Shown here piece after piece: positions 24,753 through 34,518 of a stretch of 64,000 nt of DNA (positions within the stretch are counted from its first letter, which is position 1; every line of letters begins with the position of its first letter). The translations under genes and the position numbers were made by a program. Origin of the DNA: Phycisphaerales bacterium (GTDB taxonomy: Bacteria; Planctomycetota; Phycisphaerae; Phycisphaerales; JAGLTS01); assembly GCA_023135165.1 (NCBI GenBank), contig JAGLTS010000024.1, positions 62,001-126,000 of the forward strand, read 5' to 3'. The notes beneath the pieces were generated by a model. The model saw only the letters and a program-made list of their open reading frames with translations. It ran no database searches and was not told the DNA's origin.

Positions 24753-27419
24753 ATGACACATGACACGGCAACTCCCCATGCGACGGCTGGCGACGGATCC
24801 AACGGTTCGCCGGACGGCCTGATCGCCGAGCAGCGCATCGAGCGTGAACTGCAGGATTCGTACCTCACCTACGCGATGAGCACGATCATGGACCGGGCGC
24901 TCCCGGACATCCGTGACGGGCTCAAACCTTCGCAACGGCGAATCCTCGTGGCGATGAACGACCTGAACCTCACGCCCGGCCGAAGGCACATCAAGTGCGC
25001 CAAGGTCGCGGGCGACACATCCGGCAACTACCACCCGCACGGCGAATCGGTGATCTACCCGACGCTCGTCCGCATGGGCCAGGATTGGAGCCTGCGCTGC
25101 CCGCTCATCGACAAGCAGGGGAACTTCGGCTCGATCGACGGCGATCCGCCCGCGGCGATGCGGTACACCGAAGCACGCATGACCGCCGTCGCCGTCGAGA
25201 TGATGCAGGATCTCAAGCTCGACACCGTCGACATGCAGCCGAACTACGACGGCAGGCTCGATGAACCGACGGTGCTCCCGGCCAAGCTCCCGAACCTGCT
25301 CGTCAACGGCGCGCAGGGCATCGCCGTGGGCATGGCATCTTCCATGCCGCCTCACAACCTCCGGGAAATCTGCAACGGCATCATCGCTGTCATCGACAAC
25401 CCGGACATCGGCCTGATGGAACTGATGGAGATCGTCCCGGGGCCGGACTTCCCCACCGGCGGCGTGATCTGCGGCAGGCATGGCATCGCGCAAGGATACG
25501 CGACCGGCCGAAGCAAACTCACCGTGCGCGGTCGGTTGCACCAAGAGCAGTTCAAGACCGGCCGGCTGCAACTCGTGATCGACGAGATCCCGTATGGCAT
25601 CGTGCAACGGACGATCATCGAAAAGATCGTCTCCGCGGTGCGTGACGGCAAGATCCGCGACATCTCCTCGGTTCGCAACGAGTCGGGTAGAAAGGCGCGC
25701 ACGCGCATCGTGATCGAGCTGAAGCGCGCCGGGGATCCGGATGTCGTCGAGAAGCAGCTCTACGAATACACGCCGCTGCAATCAACGTTCAGCATTATGA
25801 ACGTGGCGCTCGTGAACCGTCAGCCGAGAACATTGGGTCTCAAGGCGCTGATGCAAGGGTACGTCGACCACCGCATCATCGTCATCCGCAGACGCACGCA
25901 ACACCTGCTCAAGGAAGCCCAGAAGAAAGCGCACATCCTCGAAGCGCTCATCTACGCGGTCTTCGACATCGACGAGGTGATCCGCCTGATTCGTAGTTCG
26001 CAGACGCGCGCCGACGCCATCGAGAAACTCACGGAACGACGGTTCCGCCTGCCGCCGGATCATCCGTATGCGCCTCGCGTTCCGCAACGTCTCAAAGAGC
26101 ACGTCGCCGGGTTCGATGCTCAGGGCGGCGTCGCGCTGACGCGCGTGCAGGCTGAGGCGATCGGCCGTATGCAGCTCATCCAACTCGTCGGACTCGAAAT
26201 CGAGAAACTCGCGCGCGACTACACGCAGGTGGTCGAAGAGATGGAAGGATATGAAGCGATCCTCGACGAGCATGAGCGAGTGCTCGACATCATCCGAGAG
26301 GACCTGCGAGAACTGGCGACCCGGTATGGCACGGATCGCCTGACCGAAATCGGCGTCCAGGCGGATGATCTGGACATCGCGGATCTCATTCAGGAAGAGG
26401 AGATGGCCGTCATCATCACGCACCATGCGTATGTGATGCGCCTGACGCCCGACACGTATCGCACGCAAAACCGCGGAGGTATGGGTGTCAACACGTTCAA
26501 CCTGAAGGAAGATGACTTCATCGAGTACATCTTCGTCGCCTCGACGCACGATGATCTGCTCTGCTTCACGAACACGGGCAGGGTGTTCAAGATCAAGGTG
26601 TACCAAGTCCCGCAGATGAGCCGAACAAGCATGGGTCGGGCGATTGTCAACCTGCTCAAGCTTCGTGAAGGCGAAACGGTGCGCGCCTTCCTTCCAATCA
26701 AGGACTTCGAGAAGAGCGAGAGCTTCCTGACCTTCGCGACGACGGGCGGGCGCGTGAAGCGGACGCTGCTCAAGGACTACCGCAATGTGAACGTCAGCGG
26801 CATCATCGCGATCAACCTGCGCGAAGGTGATCAGCTTCTGGATGTGACGCTCACGACCGGCAGCGATGACCTGTTGCTCGCGACAAGGCGAGGCATGGCG
26901 ATCCGGTTCGGCGAAGATGATGTCCGTGTCATGGGCCGTAGCGCCGCGGGTGTCCGCGGAATCGCGCTCGGCGACGGCGATGAGGTCGTCGGCCTGGTTC
27001 GCATCGACGAGCAGGAGACCGCGGCGCATGCGGTCAACCTCGTGACGCTCACCGAGAACGGCTACGGCAAGCAGACGCCGCTGCGGGAGTACCTCGTCCA
27101 GAGCGAGACCGGCCCGCCGAGAACGCAATCGCGAGGCGGTAAGGGGCGAATCGACATCAGAACCACACAGCGCAACGGCCAAGTCGTCGCGGCAATGGCG
27201 TCGTTCGATGATGCCGACGTGATGCTCGTCAGCCAGGATGGGAAGCTGACGCGCATTCCGCTCGATTCCATCAGCGTGATCGGCCGAGCAACGCAAGGCG
27301 TGCGCGTCGTTCGTCTGCGTCAGAGCGACAAGCTCATCGCCGCAACGTGTATGGAGCGATCGTCATCAGCCGTTGGCTCGACCACACCCGAAGACGACAA
27401 GTCGACCCAGCCCGCCTGA
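24753..27419 (+). CDS. gyrA: DNA gyrase subunit A
   Basis: An 888-residue type IIA topoisomerase subunit that cuts and rejoins DNA during negative supercoiling together with GyrB, which is not in the window. The N-terminus has [20 protein letters not shown] and [11 protein letters not shown]. The catalytic tyrosine is Tyr138 in [10 protein letters not shown]. The C-terminal beta-pinwheel carries a GyrA box as QSRGGKG near residue 792 (canonical QRRGGKG), supporting gyrase rather than topoisomerase IV. The quinolone-determining loop reads [15 protein letters not shown], so the residue equivalent to E. coli Ser83 is Ser and that equivalent to Asp87 is Pro. The C-terminal tail is short and acidic. 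Confidence 0.95.
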   Translation: MTHDTATPHATAGDGSNGSPDGLIAEQRIERELQDSYLTYAMSTIMDRALPDIRDGLKPSQRRILVAMNDLNLTPGRRHIKCAKVAGDTSGNYHPHGESVIYPTLVRMGQDWSLRCPLIDKQGNFGSIDGDPPAAMRYTEARMTAVAVEMMQDLKLDTVDMQPNYDGRLDEPTVLPAKLPNLLVNGAQGIAVGMASSMPPHNLREICNGIIAVIDNPDIGLMELMEIVPGPDFPTGGVICGRHGIAQGYATGRSKLTVRGRLHQEQFKTGRLQLVIDEIPYGIVQRTIIEKIVSAVRDGKIRDISSVRNESGRKARTRIVIELKRAGDPDVVEKQLYEYTPLQSTFSIMNVALVNRQPRTLGLKALMQGYVDHRIIVIRRRTQHLLKEAQKKAHILEALIYAVFDIDEVIRLIRSSQTRADAIEKLTERRFRLPPDHPYAPRVPQRLKEHVAGFDAQGGVALTRVQAEAIGRMQLIQLVGLEIEKLARDYTQVVEEMEGYEAILDEHERVLDIIREDLRELATRYGTDRLTEIGVQADDLDIADLIQEEEMAVIITHHAYVMRLTPDTYRTQNRGGMGVNTFNLKEDDFIEYIFVASTHDDLLCFTNTGRVFKIKVYQVPQMSRTSMGRAIVNLLKLREGETVRAFLPIKDFEKSESFLTFATTGGRVKRTLLKDYRNVNVSGIIAINLREGDQLLDVTLTTGSDDLLLATRRGMAIRFGEDDVRVMGRSAAGVRGIALGDGDEVVGLVRIDEQETAAHAVNLVTLTENGYGKQTPLREYLVQSETGPPRTQSRGGKGRIDIRTTQRNGQVVAAMASFDDADVMLVSQDGKLTRIPLDSISVIGRATQGVRVVRLRQSDKLIAATCMERSSSAVGSTTPEDDKSTQPA

Positions 27420-27713
27420 CCCACCCCCACCCCCCCACACACCTCGCGCGCACCCGTCTCAAACCATCGGTCGAGACCGCCGATGACGCCGGCATGGGGT
27501 GCCTGCGTCGCGGCACTCATACTGGTCGTACCTTGGCATCGGACGGCAAGGTCGGTAAACTCGGACAAGAACTGGGCCGACAACTCCGCCCCTCATCCGG
27601 TCGGCCGACCACGAAGACGGCCTCAAGACGAGCAAGAAGACCGAAAGAGAGAGCCAGGGGACCTAGATAGGTGATTGCCCCCAGCTATACCCGATCAAAA
27701 CAAGGAGATACCC
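27420..27713 (+). other. gyrA-amt intergenic region with C-tract and palindromes
   Basis: 294 bp. It opens with a C-tract (27420-27436) whose complement has G-runs of 7, 5 and 3. Further on are a possible stem ACCTTG/CAAGGT (27531-27553), a perfect palindrome GGTCGGCCGACC (27599-27610), and a small hairpin ACCT-AGAT-AGGT (27660-27671) flanked by GGGG and CCCC. These could form a structured amt leader. A sigma-54 match (TGGCAT...GGCA) was considered, but its spacing is one base short. Confidence 0.4.
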
Positions 27714-28964
27714 ATGGTTGCATTGGCAACTTTTGACACCGGTAGCACGGGCTTCATGCTCGTGGCGACAAGCCTCGTCATGCTGATGACGCCCGGGCTG
27801 GCGTTCTTCTACGGCGGCCTCGTCGGGCGCAAGCACACGCTGACGATCATGACGCAGAGCTTCGTTTCGCTCGCCTGGACGACCGTCATCTGGTTTATCT
27901 GCGGGTACTCGCTGTGCTTCAGCGGCACGATGGGGGAGGGGACCGACTTCTTCGGGCTGATCGGTAACTTCAAACTCGCGTTCCTGAAGGGAACCGACCT
28001 GAACACGCCCTTCAGCGACGCCATTCCGCTCTATGTGTTTGTGGCCTACCAAATGATGTTCGCGATCATCACGCCCGCGCTAATCACGGGTGCGTTCGCG
28101 AACCGCGTTCGGTTCAGCGCGTACATGGTCTTCCTCACGCTCTGGCTGTTCTTCGTGTACTTCCCGCTCGTGCACATGGTCTGGGGCGGCGGCCTTCTGG
28201 CGACCAACTTCGGCGTGCTGGACTTCGCCGGCGGCATCGTCGTGCACGCGAGTGCGGGCATGGCCGCCCTGGCCTCGGTGCTCTTCGTGGGCAAGCGTCG
28301 TAGCGCCGACTCGGGGCCGCACAGCATTCCACTCGTCGCGTTGGGCACCGGTCTGCTCTGGTTCGGTTGGTATGGCTTCAATGCGGGCAGTGAGCTGGAG
28401 GTCGACACGATCACCGCGACGGCGTTCCTCAACACCGACATCGCCGCCTCGTTCGCAGCGACTACCTGGCTGGCGCTGGCCTGGATACTGGAACGGAAAC
28501 CTAAGTTCGTGGGATTGCTGACCGGTGCGGTGGCCGGGCTGGCCACCATCACCCCCGCAGCCGGCTTCGTCACGCCGTTCTACGCCATGATCATAGGCAT
28601 CGCGGCGGGCGCGGTGTGCTACGGCGCCGTGGCGCTGAAGAACAAACTCAACTGGGACGATGCGCTGGATGTCTGGGGTGTCCACGGCGTCGGCGGCGTC
28701 ATCGGGGTCATCATGCTCGGGCTCTTCGGGTCAGCCGCCGTGAATCCGATGGTTGCGGACAGTTTGGCGCTCGCCGGCGGACGCGGCGGATTCATCCTCA
28801 CGCAGACCATCGTCGTGCTGATCGTGGGCCTTTACTGCTTCCTGTTCACGTGGGCCATGCTGGCCGTGATTAACATGTTTATCACCGTACGCGTGACCAA
28901 GGAAGAAGAGGAAAGCGGTTTGGACGCGAGCTTGCACGGCGAGTCAGCATACATGGCTGACTAG
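27714..28964 (+). CDS. amt: Ammonium transporter Amt
   Basis: A 416-residue inner-membrane ammonium channel with about 11 TM helices. AAGGAGA lies 6 nt before ATG at 27714. Family features are the first TM GFMLVATSLVMLMTPGLAFF, the signature around DFAGGIVVHASAGMAAL (first pore His) and DVWGVHGVGGVIGVIM (second pore His), plus FNAGSELEVD. There is no cleavable signal. A GlnK/PII gene, which usually accompanies amt and gates the channel, is not next to it. Downstream is a strong terminator, so amt is probably monocistronic. The ANTAR regulator in this window belongs to a class that often controls nitrogen genes, but no link is shown. Confidence 0.95.
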   Translation: MVALATFDTGSTGFMLVATSLVMLMTPGLAFFYGGLVGRKHTLTIMTQSFVSLAWTTVIWFICGYSLCFSGTMGEGTDFFGLIGNFKLAFLKGTDLNTPFSDAIPLYVFVAYQMMFAIITPALITGAFANRVRFSAYMVFLTLWLFFVYFPLVHMVWGGGLLATNFGVLDFAGGIVVHASAGMAALASVLFVGKRRSADSGPHSIPLVALGTGLLWFGWYGFNAGSELEVDTITATAFLNTDIAASFAATTWLALAWILERKPKFVGLLTGAVAGLATITPAAGFVTPFYAMIIGIAAGAVCYGAVALKNKLNWDDALDVWGVHGVGGVIGVIMLGLFGSAAVNPMVADSLALAGGRGGFILTQTIVVLIVGLYCFLFTWAMLAVINMFITVRVTKEEEESGLDASLHGESAYMAD

Positions 28965-28994
28965 CGCTCGGCGGAAAACGTCAGCACCGTTACG

Positions 28995-29039
28995 AAGCCG
29001 CGGCCGGCATGCTTCTGCATGTCGGCCGCGGTTTGTTTG
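28995..29039 (+). terminator. Rho-independent terminator of amt
   Basis: AAGCCGCGGCCGGCATGC and GCATGTCGGCCGCGGTTT form an ~18-bp stem (two G-U pairs) with a TTCT loop, followed by TTGTTTGT. It lies 31 bp after the amt stop codon. The opposite strand lacks a T-run, so it acts for the plus strand. Confidence 0.88.
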
Positions 29040-29204
29040 TGATCGGCATGGGCTTCATCCACGGACACCTGGCGCGGATCGTCACTGAGAGTGCCGAAGG
29101 CCGCGTTGTTGACCTATACGCGCTGCGGACGACGCCAACCGATAACGGCACACAGCAACGCGGGCGAGAATGGATGCAGAGCCGATGCGATTCCCTACAA
29201 GCAA

Positions 29205-29276
29205 AGCGGGCGAACGGACTCGAACCGTCAACATCCAGCTTGGAAGGCTGGCGCTCTACCATTGAGCTACGCCCGC
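29205..29276 (-). tRNA. tRNA-Gly (anticodon TCC)
   Basis: The minus strand reads GCGGGCG-TA-GCTCAATGGTAGAGC, then an anticodon arm CCAGC-CTTCCAA-GCTGG giving anticodon TCC, a T-arm GACGG-TTCGAGT-CCGTT, and acceptor CGCCCGC with discriminator T. All stems pair (one G-U in the T-stem). No CCA is encoded. Confidence 0.95.
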
Positions 29277-29351
29277 ATGAATCAACCTGCACCCAGTATA
29301 TCGGAGCCACTGCAACGCCGCGACCGGTGGTCGCCCCCTGGTACACCACCT

Positions 29352-31547
29352 TCATGCGTCGTGCGCGAGGTTCACCAGGTCGCTGCACAACGCACGCAAC
29401 ATCGTCTTCGGCTCCGATGGCGGAATGTGACGCGAGAGCACCTTCCACGCATCCTCAACCATCGCGTGGGCTTCTTCCCGGCAACGAGCGATCACGCCGG
29501 ATCGGCGGACCAGGTCAATCCCCTCCACACACGCTGATGGATCGGCCCGCAACTCCCGCGTCGAGAGGATCGTTCGCAGGCGAGCACCGTCGGCGCCGCT
29601 GAGCTGCTCCATGGCGCGGACGATCACATATGTCAGCTTGCCCGCTGCGAGATCCTCTCCGATCGGTTTCCTCCGTCTCGGCGAGTCGCTGAAATCGTTC
29701 GCATCGTCGATGATCTGGAACGCGACACCCACACTGCGCGCGTACGAGGCGCAAGCGTGCCGTGTGGCTTCATCCGACCCGGCAATGATGCACGCGAGTT
29801 CGGTCAACCCCTCGACGCCCGCCGCGGTCTTGTACGCATACATCTGAAACAGCTTCGCGGGCGCCGAATCGGTGAGCCAGCGCGACAGGTTCTCGCCGGT
29901 CATGTTGCGCGACCAGTAGATGTCCGTACTTTGGCCGAAGTGGGAGCGCACGAAGAAGCGGACCATGAGTCGATACGTGTCGACGCGCTGGCGTTCCGTG
30001 AGGTGTGGGTGGTTGCCGACGAGCAGGAAGGGCAGGAAGTAGACGGTGTTCGCAGCGTTGATGGCGACATCCATGCCGTAGCGCAGGTGCAGACACGCAT
30101 CGCCGCGCCGAATGGTTGAGTCATCTTCCACATCATCGACGACGAGCGCCGCGGTGTGGCACAGTTCGGGCACGACGCAGAAAAGCTCTTCGTACGGCTC
30201 GATTTTCACGCCGAGCGCTTCGAGCATGAGCAGTCCCAAGATCGGCCGCCAGTGCTTGCCCTTGCGCGACATCAGATCCCACATCGGGGCGGCGATCGTC
30301 TCGGTATACGCAGCGGGTTCGTGGCTCCACGTTGGTTCGCCGAGGTATTCCAACGCCTTGGACTGATCGATCGTCCTGGGCAGGAACGTCTCGATGCGCT
30401 GATCGACGCGGGCGACCATCTGATCGACGTACTGCTGGAAGTCGAGGATGTAGCCGTAGCCGTGCAGTTCCAGGCGAGCGGTCCCGGTGACGGGCCTGCC
30501 TGCGACGGTGCCGTGAACGACGGCGGCACCTTCCCATGTGGCGCGCATGGCGCCGAACGTGGGAAGTTCCTGATCGTCAGCGATCGGCTCGATGATCAGT
30601 TCAGCATCCGCATCAGGGATCGTGAAACGCCAGGCGATTGGGTAGACGATGCGCGTCCTTGGGCTTTCCCAGTGCCGGATCGCTTCCGCGCGGACCTCCC
30701 GAGTGAATCGAGGCGCCCGGTCATCGGCGCAGATCACAGCGAACTGATCGACGGCGCAGCGACGGTCCGCCATGTCGCGGAAGATCGTGATGATCCAGTC
30801 TGAGCCGTCGTCGAGGTTGATGCCGCACCACGTCCAGCCGAGCACCTTGCCGCCGCTGCGCTGTTTCAGCAACCAACCCGATCTGCCCCACTGGTGGTCG
30901 AACCACGCCCTGCCTGTGACGGGGATGCCGTCGACGTCACCCGTGAGTTCGAGCGTCGGGCAGGTGGAGTAGACGACTGGTTCGATCGCAGGCTCGCCCA
31001 GGCCTGTCATGTGCAGTCGCGGGCGCAACGGGTCGAGCGTGAATTGGCATCGCCGCTCGCCGTCCGGTTCCGTGAAGGCGAGGCGGAAGCCCGCGCCGTC
31101 CTGGTGCAGCGAGTGGTCGTCCCACGTGATGGAGAACGGATCGGCAGTGAGCAAAACCGGAGCATCGCTCATCCGGATCGGGCTGGGTGGCCCATACGTC
31201 ACAGCCTCGTGTACATAGGCATCGATGACGTTGCGGTCGAGATCCGATTCGTGAAACCGCTTCCTCCAGTCCAGTAGATGCTGCAGAAGCGTCGGCTCGA
31301 TCAGGCTGCGGAGTGAATGCCTGTCGCTGCCCGCCTCGAGCACGGCGAGCGAGAGCGAAGTGCTCTTCACCATCTGCTCACCGTCGATTGGCGCCAGCGC
31401 ATGGCGGAAGAAACTGCACATGAACCGGCGCTGCGGGAGGCCCGGTCCCTCATAGCATCCTTGCGCAAACCACCACTCGATGCCCGCGTCGGCATGCTCA
31501 GCCTCATGTTCGATCGGCGGAACATCGTGCGCCGCGATGCGAACCAT
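29352..31547 (-). CDS. Fusion of CrtC/AttH-like lipocalin domain with polyprenyl diphosphate synthase
   Basis: About 731 residues in two parts. Residues ~1-385 resemble the CrtC/AttH family (carotenoid 1,2-hydratase-like, two lipocalin-type halves): IEWWFAQGCYEG near the start, the hallmark AWFDHQWGRSGW near 212-223 and a final GYGYILDFQQYV strand. Residues ~400-731 are a trans-polyprenyl diphosphate synthase: GKHWRP (substrate Lys/Arg), first Asp-rich motif DDVEDDS near 470, RRGD, and second Asp-rich motif QIIDDANDF near 612. The synthase half should chain-elongate isoprenyl diphosphates with Mg2+; the CrtC-like half, by analogy, would protonate or hydrate an isoprenoid double bond. No frameshift or internal stop separates them. 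ATG 31547 lacks a good ribosome site; TTG 31634 is an alternative. The gene is divergent from a BtuF-like gene. The product is unknown. Confidence 0.85.
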   Translation of the reverse strand: MVRIAAHDVPPIEHEAEHADAGIEWWFAQGCYEGPGLPQRRFMCSFFRHALAPIDGEQMVKSTSLSLAVLEAGSDRHSLRSLIEPTLLQHLLDWRKRFHESDLDRNVIDAYVHEAVTYGPPSPIRMSDAPVLLTADPFSITWDDHSLHQDGAGFRLAFTEPDGERRCQFTLDPLRPRLHMTGLGEPAIEPVVYSTCPTLELTGDVDGIPVTGRAWFDHQWGRSGWLLKQRSGGKVLGWTWCGINLDDGSDWIITIFRDMADRRCAVDQFAVICADDRAPRFTREVRAEAIRHWESPRTRIVYPIAWRFTIPDADAELIIEPIADDQELPTFGAMRATWEGAAVVHGTVAGRPVTGTARLELHGYGYILDFQQYVDQMVARVDQRIETFLPRTIDQSKALEYLGEPTWSHEPAAYTETIAAPMWDLMSRKGKHWRPILGLLMLEALGVKIEPYEELFCVVPELCHTAALVVDDVEDDSTIRRGDACLHLRYGMDVAINAANTVYFLPFLLVGNHPHLTERQRVDTYRLMVRFFVRSHFGQSTDIYWSRNMTGENLSRWLTDSAPAKLFQMYAYKTAAGVEGLTELACIIAGSDEATRHACASYARSVGVAFQIIDDANDFSDSPRRRKPIGEDLAAGKLTYVIVRAMEQLSGADGARLRTILSTRELRADPSACVEGIDLVRRSGVIARCREEAHAMVEDAWKVLSRHIPPSEPKTMLRALCSDLVNLAHDA

Positions 31548-31826
31548 GTCGTCATGCAGGACGTGCTTGCATTCCCGCTGGTTGGTTCTTGTCTGCAAAG
31601 GCTCTGCTTTCCGAGCGGCGTCACATCGCGTCAAGGCGGTATCGAGTGTGCCAAGGTCGCCGGGCGGGCGGCGTGAAGCTGGGCCGGCCCCGGGGTTTCA
31701 CTGCGTGGCAATCATATGCGGCCGGCGAATTCCCGCAAGCCGGGCCTGGTTCGATCGAGGCACCGCGTGGGCGTGCAACTCAGTCTCCAGCGTCACCCAT
31801 CACCTGTCGGGTACGATGGGGGCATC

Positions 31827-32729
31827 ATGAGACTGTGGCTCCCTGTATTGCTCATCCTGGCGCCGCTCGCTATTACGAGCGTATCGTGCGAGCGAAGCGC
31901 TCCCGAGCCATCAACGGACGCCCCGCGCATCGTCGCGCTCAGCCCGGCGATTGCACGAATGCTCGCTGATCTGGGGCTGGAGGACCACATCGTGGGCAGG
32001 CATCAGTGGGACATGGTGCTGCCTGCGGATGTTCCCAAGGTCGGCGATCAGACGGAGATCGACTACGAACTGCTCATCGAGCTTGAGCCGACGGATGTGC
32101 TGCTCCAGTACGGCGAGCGTCCGATCCCGGCGCGATTGAGGACGCTCGCTGCTGAGTATGGGTGGCACATCCGCAGCTTCGACATCGACACGATCGATGA
32201 TGTTCAAGCAGTGGTCAAGGTGCTGCCTCAGTACCTGAGCTTCCCCGACACACAGGCCGGCCGGGCGCATGGTGAGCAGACGGCTGCGCGGGCGGATGCA
32301 CTGGCTGAGGCGCTCGTCGATCACCTTCAGCCGCGCGATGCGGTGCGGCAGGCGGGGCGAATCCTGCTCCTCTTCGCGGTTGATCCGCCGACGGCGTTCG
32401 GCCCGGAGACGTTCCTGGCGCAGGTCGTTACCCGACTCGGCGGGGCGAATGCGCAGACGGTGGGCGACTACCCGCAGCTTTCGCTCGAAGATGTCATCAA
32501 CCTCGACCCGGACACGATCGTGATTGTCCGGTCGGCCGATGAATCGACGCCGATTGAGCTGCTCGCCGGGCCGGTCGGCAGGCTGAACATCCGGGCTGTG
32601 CGGTCCGGTCGGATCACGGCCTTGCGGCATCCGCTCGCGCTCTTGCCATCCACATCGCTGCTTGAAGTAGCGGACGAGTTGGAAGCCCGGCTCGCGGAGC
32701 TTCATGAGGCGGATGAGGTCGCGCCATGA
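31827..32729 (+). CDS. ABC importer substrate-binding lipoprotein, BtuF/FecB type
   Basis: A 300-residue periplasmic binding protein of the cluster that serves vitamin B12, haem and siderophores. ATG at 31827 is preceded by GGGGGC and followed by a lipoprotein signal (MRLWLPVLLILAPLAITSVS-C). The start of the mature domain is RIVALSPAIARMLADLGLED, the standard BtuF/FepB opening. The second lobe has LEDVINLDPDTIVIVRS. The stop codon overlaps the permease ATG. The substrate cannot be told from sequence; cobalamin or an iron chelate is likely. Confidence 0.9.
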   Translation: MRLWLPVLLILAPLAITSVSCERSAPEPSTDAPRIVALSPAIARMLADLGLEDHIVGRHQWDMVLPADVPKVGDQTEIDYELLIELEPTDVLLQYGERPIPARLRTLAAEYGWHIRSFDIDTIDDVQAVVKVLPQYLSFPDTQAGRAHGEQTAARADALAEALVDHLQPRDAVRQAGRILLLFAVDPPTAFGPETFLAQVVTRLGGANAQTVGDYPQLSLEDVINLDPDTIVIVRSADESTPIELLAGPVGRLNIRAVRSGRITALRHPLALLPSTSLLEVADELEARLAELHEADEVAP

Positions 32730-33697
32730 GAGCACGCGTCGTGACCGTCATCGCGTCGCTCGTGATCGTGCTGGTCTTGGTCTGTCTGTGTCGGCTCATC
32801 GCAGGCTCTACGATCGGTTGGCCGGGCACGGACATCCTGGAGTTGCGAGCGGCGCGGCTCACATCGGGCGTGGCGATCGGTGCGGCGCTGGCCGTGAGTG
32901 GTGTGCTGCTCCAGGCGCTCTTGCGAAACCCGCTGGCGTCGCCGTTCATTCTCGGGCTGGCGAGCGGAGCAGGCTTCGGCGTCGTGCTCGCCGTGTACGT
33001 TGGATTTCGATTGGGTATGGATTCAATCCGTTACGCGCCGAACTGGGGGCCTGCGCTCGTCGGCGCGATGGCGAGCCTGGGGCTGGTCTTCGCGTTCGGC
33101 AGGCGACGTGGACAGCTCGATCCGATCGGGCTTATCCTGGTCGGCGTGGTCGTCTCCGCGATCTTCGGGGCCGGGACGCTGCTCGTGTTGCACCTGCTGC
33201 CCGCCGACGAAATGGCGACGCTCACACGCTGGATGATGGGGCGGGTGAGCGAGGATCGTTCGTGGGCCGTGATCGGCTTGATCGCGGGTGGGACGGCGCT
33301 CGGGACGATCGTTGCCACATGGTTGGGGCCTGCGCTGGATGGCGCCGCACTTGGGGATGATGAAGCGATCAGCATCGGGGTTCCGCTGCCCGTTCTCCGG
33401 CCGGTCTTGCTGCTGCTCGCCGGCGCTCTCACAGCCGGGGCCGTGGTGCTCGCCGGGCCGATCGCTTTCGTCGGGCTGATCTGCCCGCATGTGGTGCGAT
33501 TGCTGTCCGGTCCGGGACATCGCTCGCTGGTGATCGGAAGCGCCTTGCTCGGTGCGGCGCTGATCGTCGGCGCGGATGCCCTGGTGAGCAGCTTCCGCGT
33601 CGCGGGCGGCAGGCTCCCGATCGGCATCTTCACCGCGCTGATCGGCGGGCCGATCTTCATCTGGATTCTCCGCAGCCGATGGAGGGCGGGTACGTGA
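32726..33697 (+). CDS. ABC importer permease, BtuC/FecCD family
   Basis: A 323-residue integral membrane protein with about ten hydrophobic helices. FecCD family motifs include LRAARLTSGVAIGAALAVSG (the R-L-x-R region), LLRNPLASPFILGLASGAGFG (conserved LxNPLAxPxxLG-SGA), GPIAFVGLICPHVVRLL (coupling region, very characteristic) and a C-terminal ADALVSSFRVAGGRLPIGIF. It overlaps its neighbours on both sides by 4 bp (ATGA and GTGA), a coupled import operon. Confidence 0.93.
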   Translation: MRARVVTVIASLVIVLVLVCLCRLIAGSTIGWPGTDILELRAARLTSGVAIGAALAVSGVLLQALLRNPLASPFILGLASGAGFGVVLAVYVGFRLGMDSIRYAPNWGPALVGAMASLGLVFAFGRRRGQLDPIGLILVGVVVSAIFGAGTLLVLHLLPADEMATLTRWMMGRVSEDRSWAVIGLIAGGTALGTIVATWLGPALDGAALGDDEAISIGVPLPVLRPVLLLLAGALTAGAVVLAGPIAFVGLICPHVVRLLSGPGHRSLVIGSALLGAALIVGADALVSSFRVAGGRLPIGIFTALIGGPIFIWILRSRWRAGT

Positions 33698-34461
33698 CAC
33701 GGCTGCGGTTCGACAACGTGTCGGCGTCGTACGGCCGGGGCGAGGTCCTCTGCGGTGTGACGTGCTCGCTCCACGCCGGAGCCATCACCGCGATTGTCGG
33801 ACCGAACGGTTCGGGCAAGACGACGCTGTTTCGGACGGTCGTAGCGCCGCGCGGAGCGGGTGTGCGCCGCACAGGTGGAGCGGTGCTACTCGATGGTGAG
33901 CCTGTCGAGCAGCTTGCGACGCGCAGGCGCGTGGCGCGCATCGCGTACATCCCGCAGCGGCCGAGCGTGGCCGGTGCCTTCACCGTGCAGGCGATCGTCG
34001 AGCTTGGCCGGTACGCACTTCGCGATAATGCGCAGGCGGTGCGCCAAGCCGTTCGCCGGGCGGGTCTGCTCGGCATGGAACGGCTCATCTACGGCGAACT
34101 CTCCGTCGGCGAACAGCAGCGCGTCACACTCGCACGCGCGCTGACGCAGATCCACGGCGGCGAAGCCGACGCGGTCGTGCTGGCCGACGAACCGACATCC
34201 GCGATGGACATCCGTCACGAGGTGTCGGCGATGGCGGTCTTCCGGGAACTGTCGCAGGCGGGCGTCGCCGTGGGGCTGGTCGTGCATGACCTGCAACGTG
34301 CAAGGCGATGGGCGGACCGAGCGGTTCTGCTCGATGCGGGTCGCGTCGTGGCGGAAGGTGAGGCCGATGACATCCTGACGCCGCAGCGCCTCGGCCCGGT
34401 CTTCGGCGTACATTTTGTCGACGATTCGTTGGCTGAACCGGTCGCGGACGCGCAGACCTGA
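33694..34461 (+). CDS. ABC importer ATPase, BtuD/FepC type
   Basis: A 255-residue ATPase. Walker A is GPNGSGKTT, the Q-loop is IAYIPQRPSVAGAFTVQ, the signature is LSVGEQQRVTLARAL (Val in place of the usual Gly of LSGGE), and Walker B is AVVLADEPTSAMD followed by His in VVHDLQRA. GTG at 33694 overlaps the permease stop and has GGAGGGCGGG upstream; an in-frame ATG at 33679 would also work. It powers import through the preceding permease. Confidence 0.93.
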   Translation: MTRLRFDNVSASYGRGEVLCGVTCSLHAGAITAIVGPNGSGKTTLFRTVVAPRGAGVRRTGGAVLLDGEPVEQLATRRRVARIAYIPQRPSVAGAFTVQAIVELGRYALRDNAQAVRQAVRRAGLLGMERLIYGELSVGEQQRVTLARALTQIHGGEADAVVLADEPTSAMDIRHEVSAMAVFRELSQAGVAVGLVVHDLQRARRWADRAVLLDAGRVVAEGEADDILTPQRLGPVFGVHFVDDSLAEPVADAQT

Positions 34462-34518
34462 CACGTTCACCGTTCACAGTCGTTCGCCCCCAGCCCGGAG
34501 CCACGGTATCATGGCGGT

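Noticed and set aside
27531-27553. Possible sigma-54 promoter (TGGCAT...GGCA) upstream of amt
   Set aside because: The distance between the GG and GC elements is one base short of the required spacing, and the GC element lacks the TTGC context.
28995-29039. Bidirectional terminator between amt and tRNA-Gly
   Set aside because: The minus-strand side has no T-run, so only termination of amt is supported.
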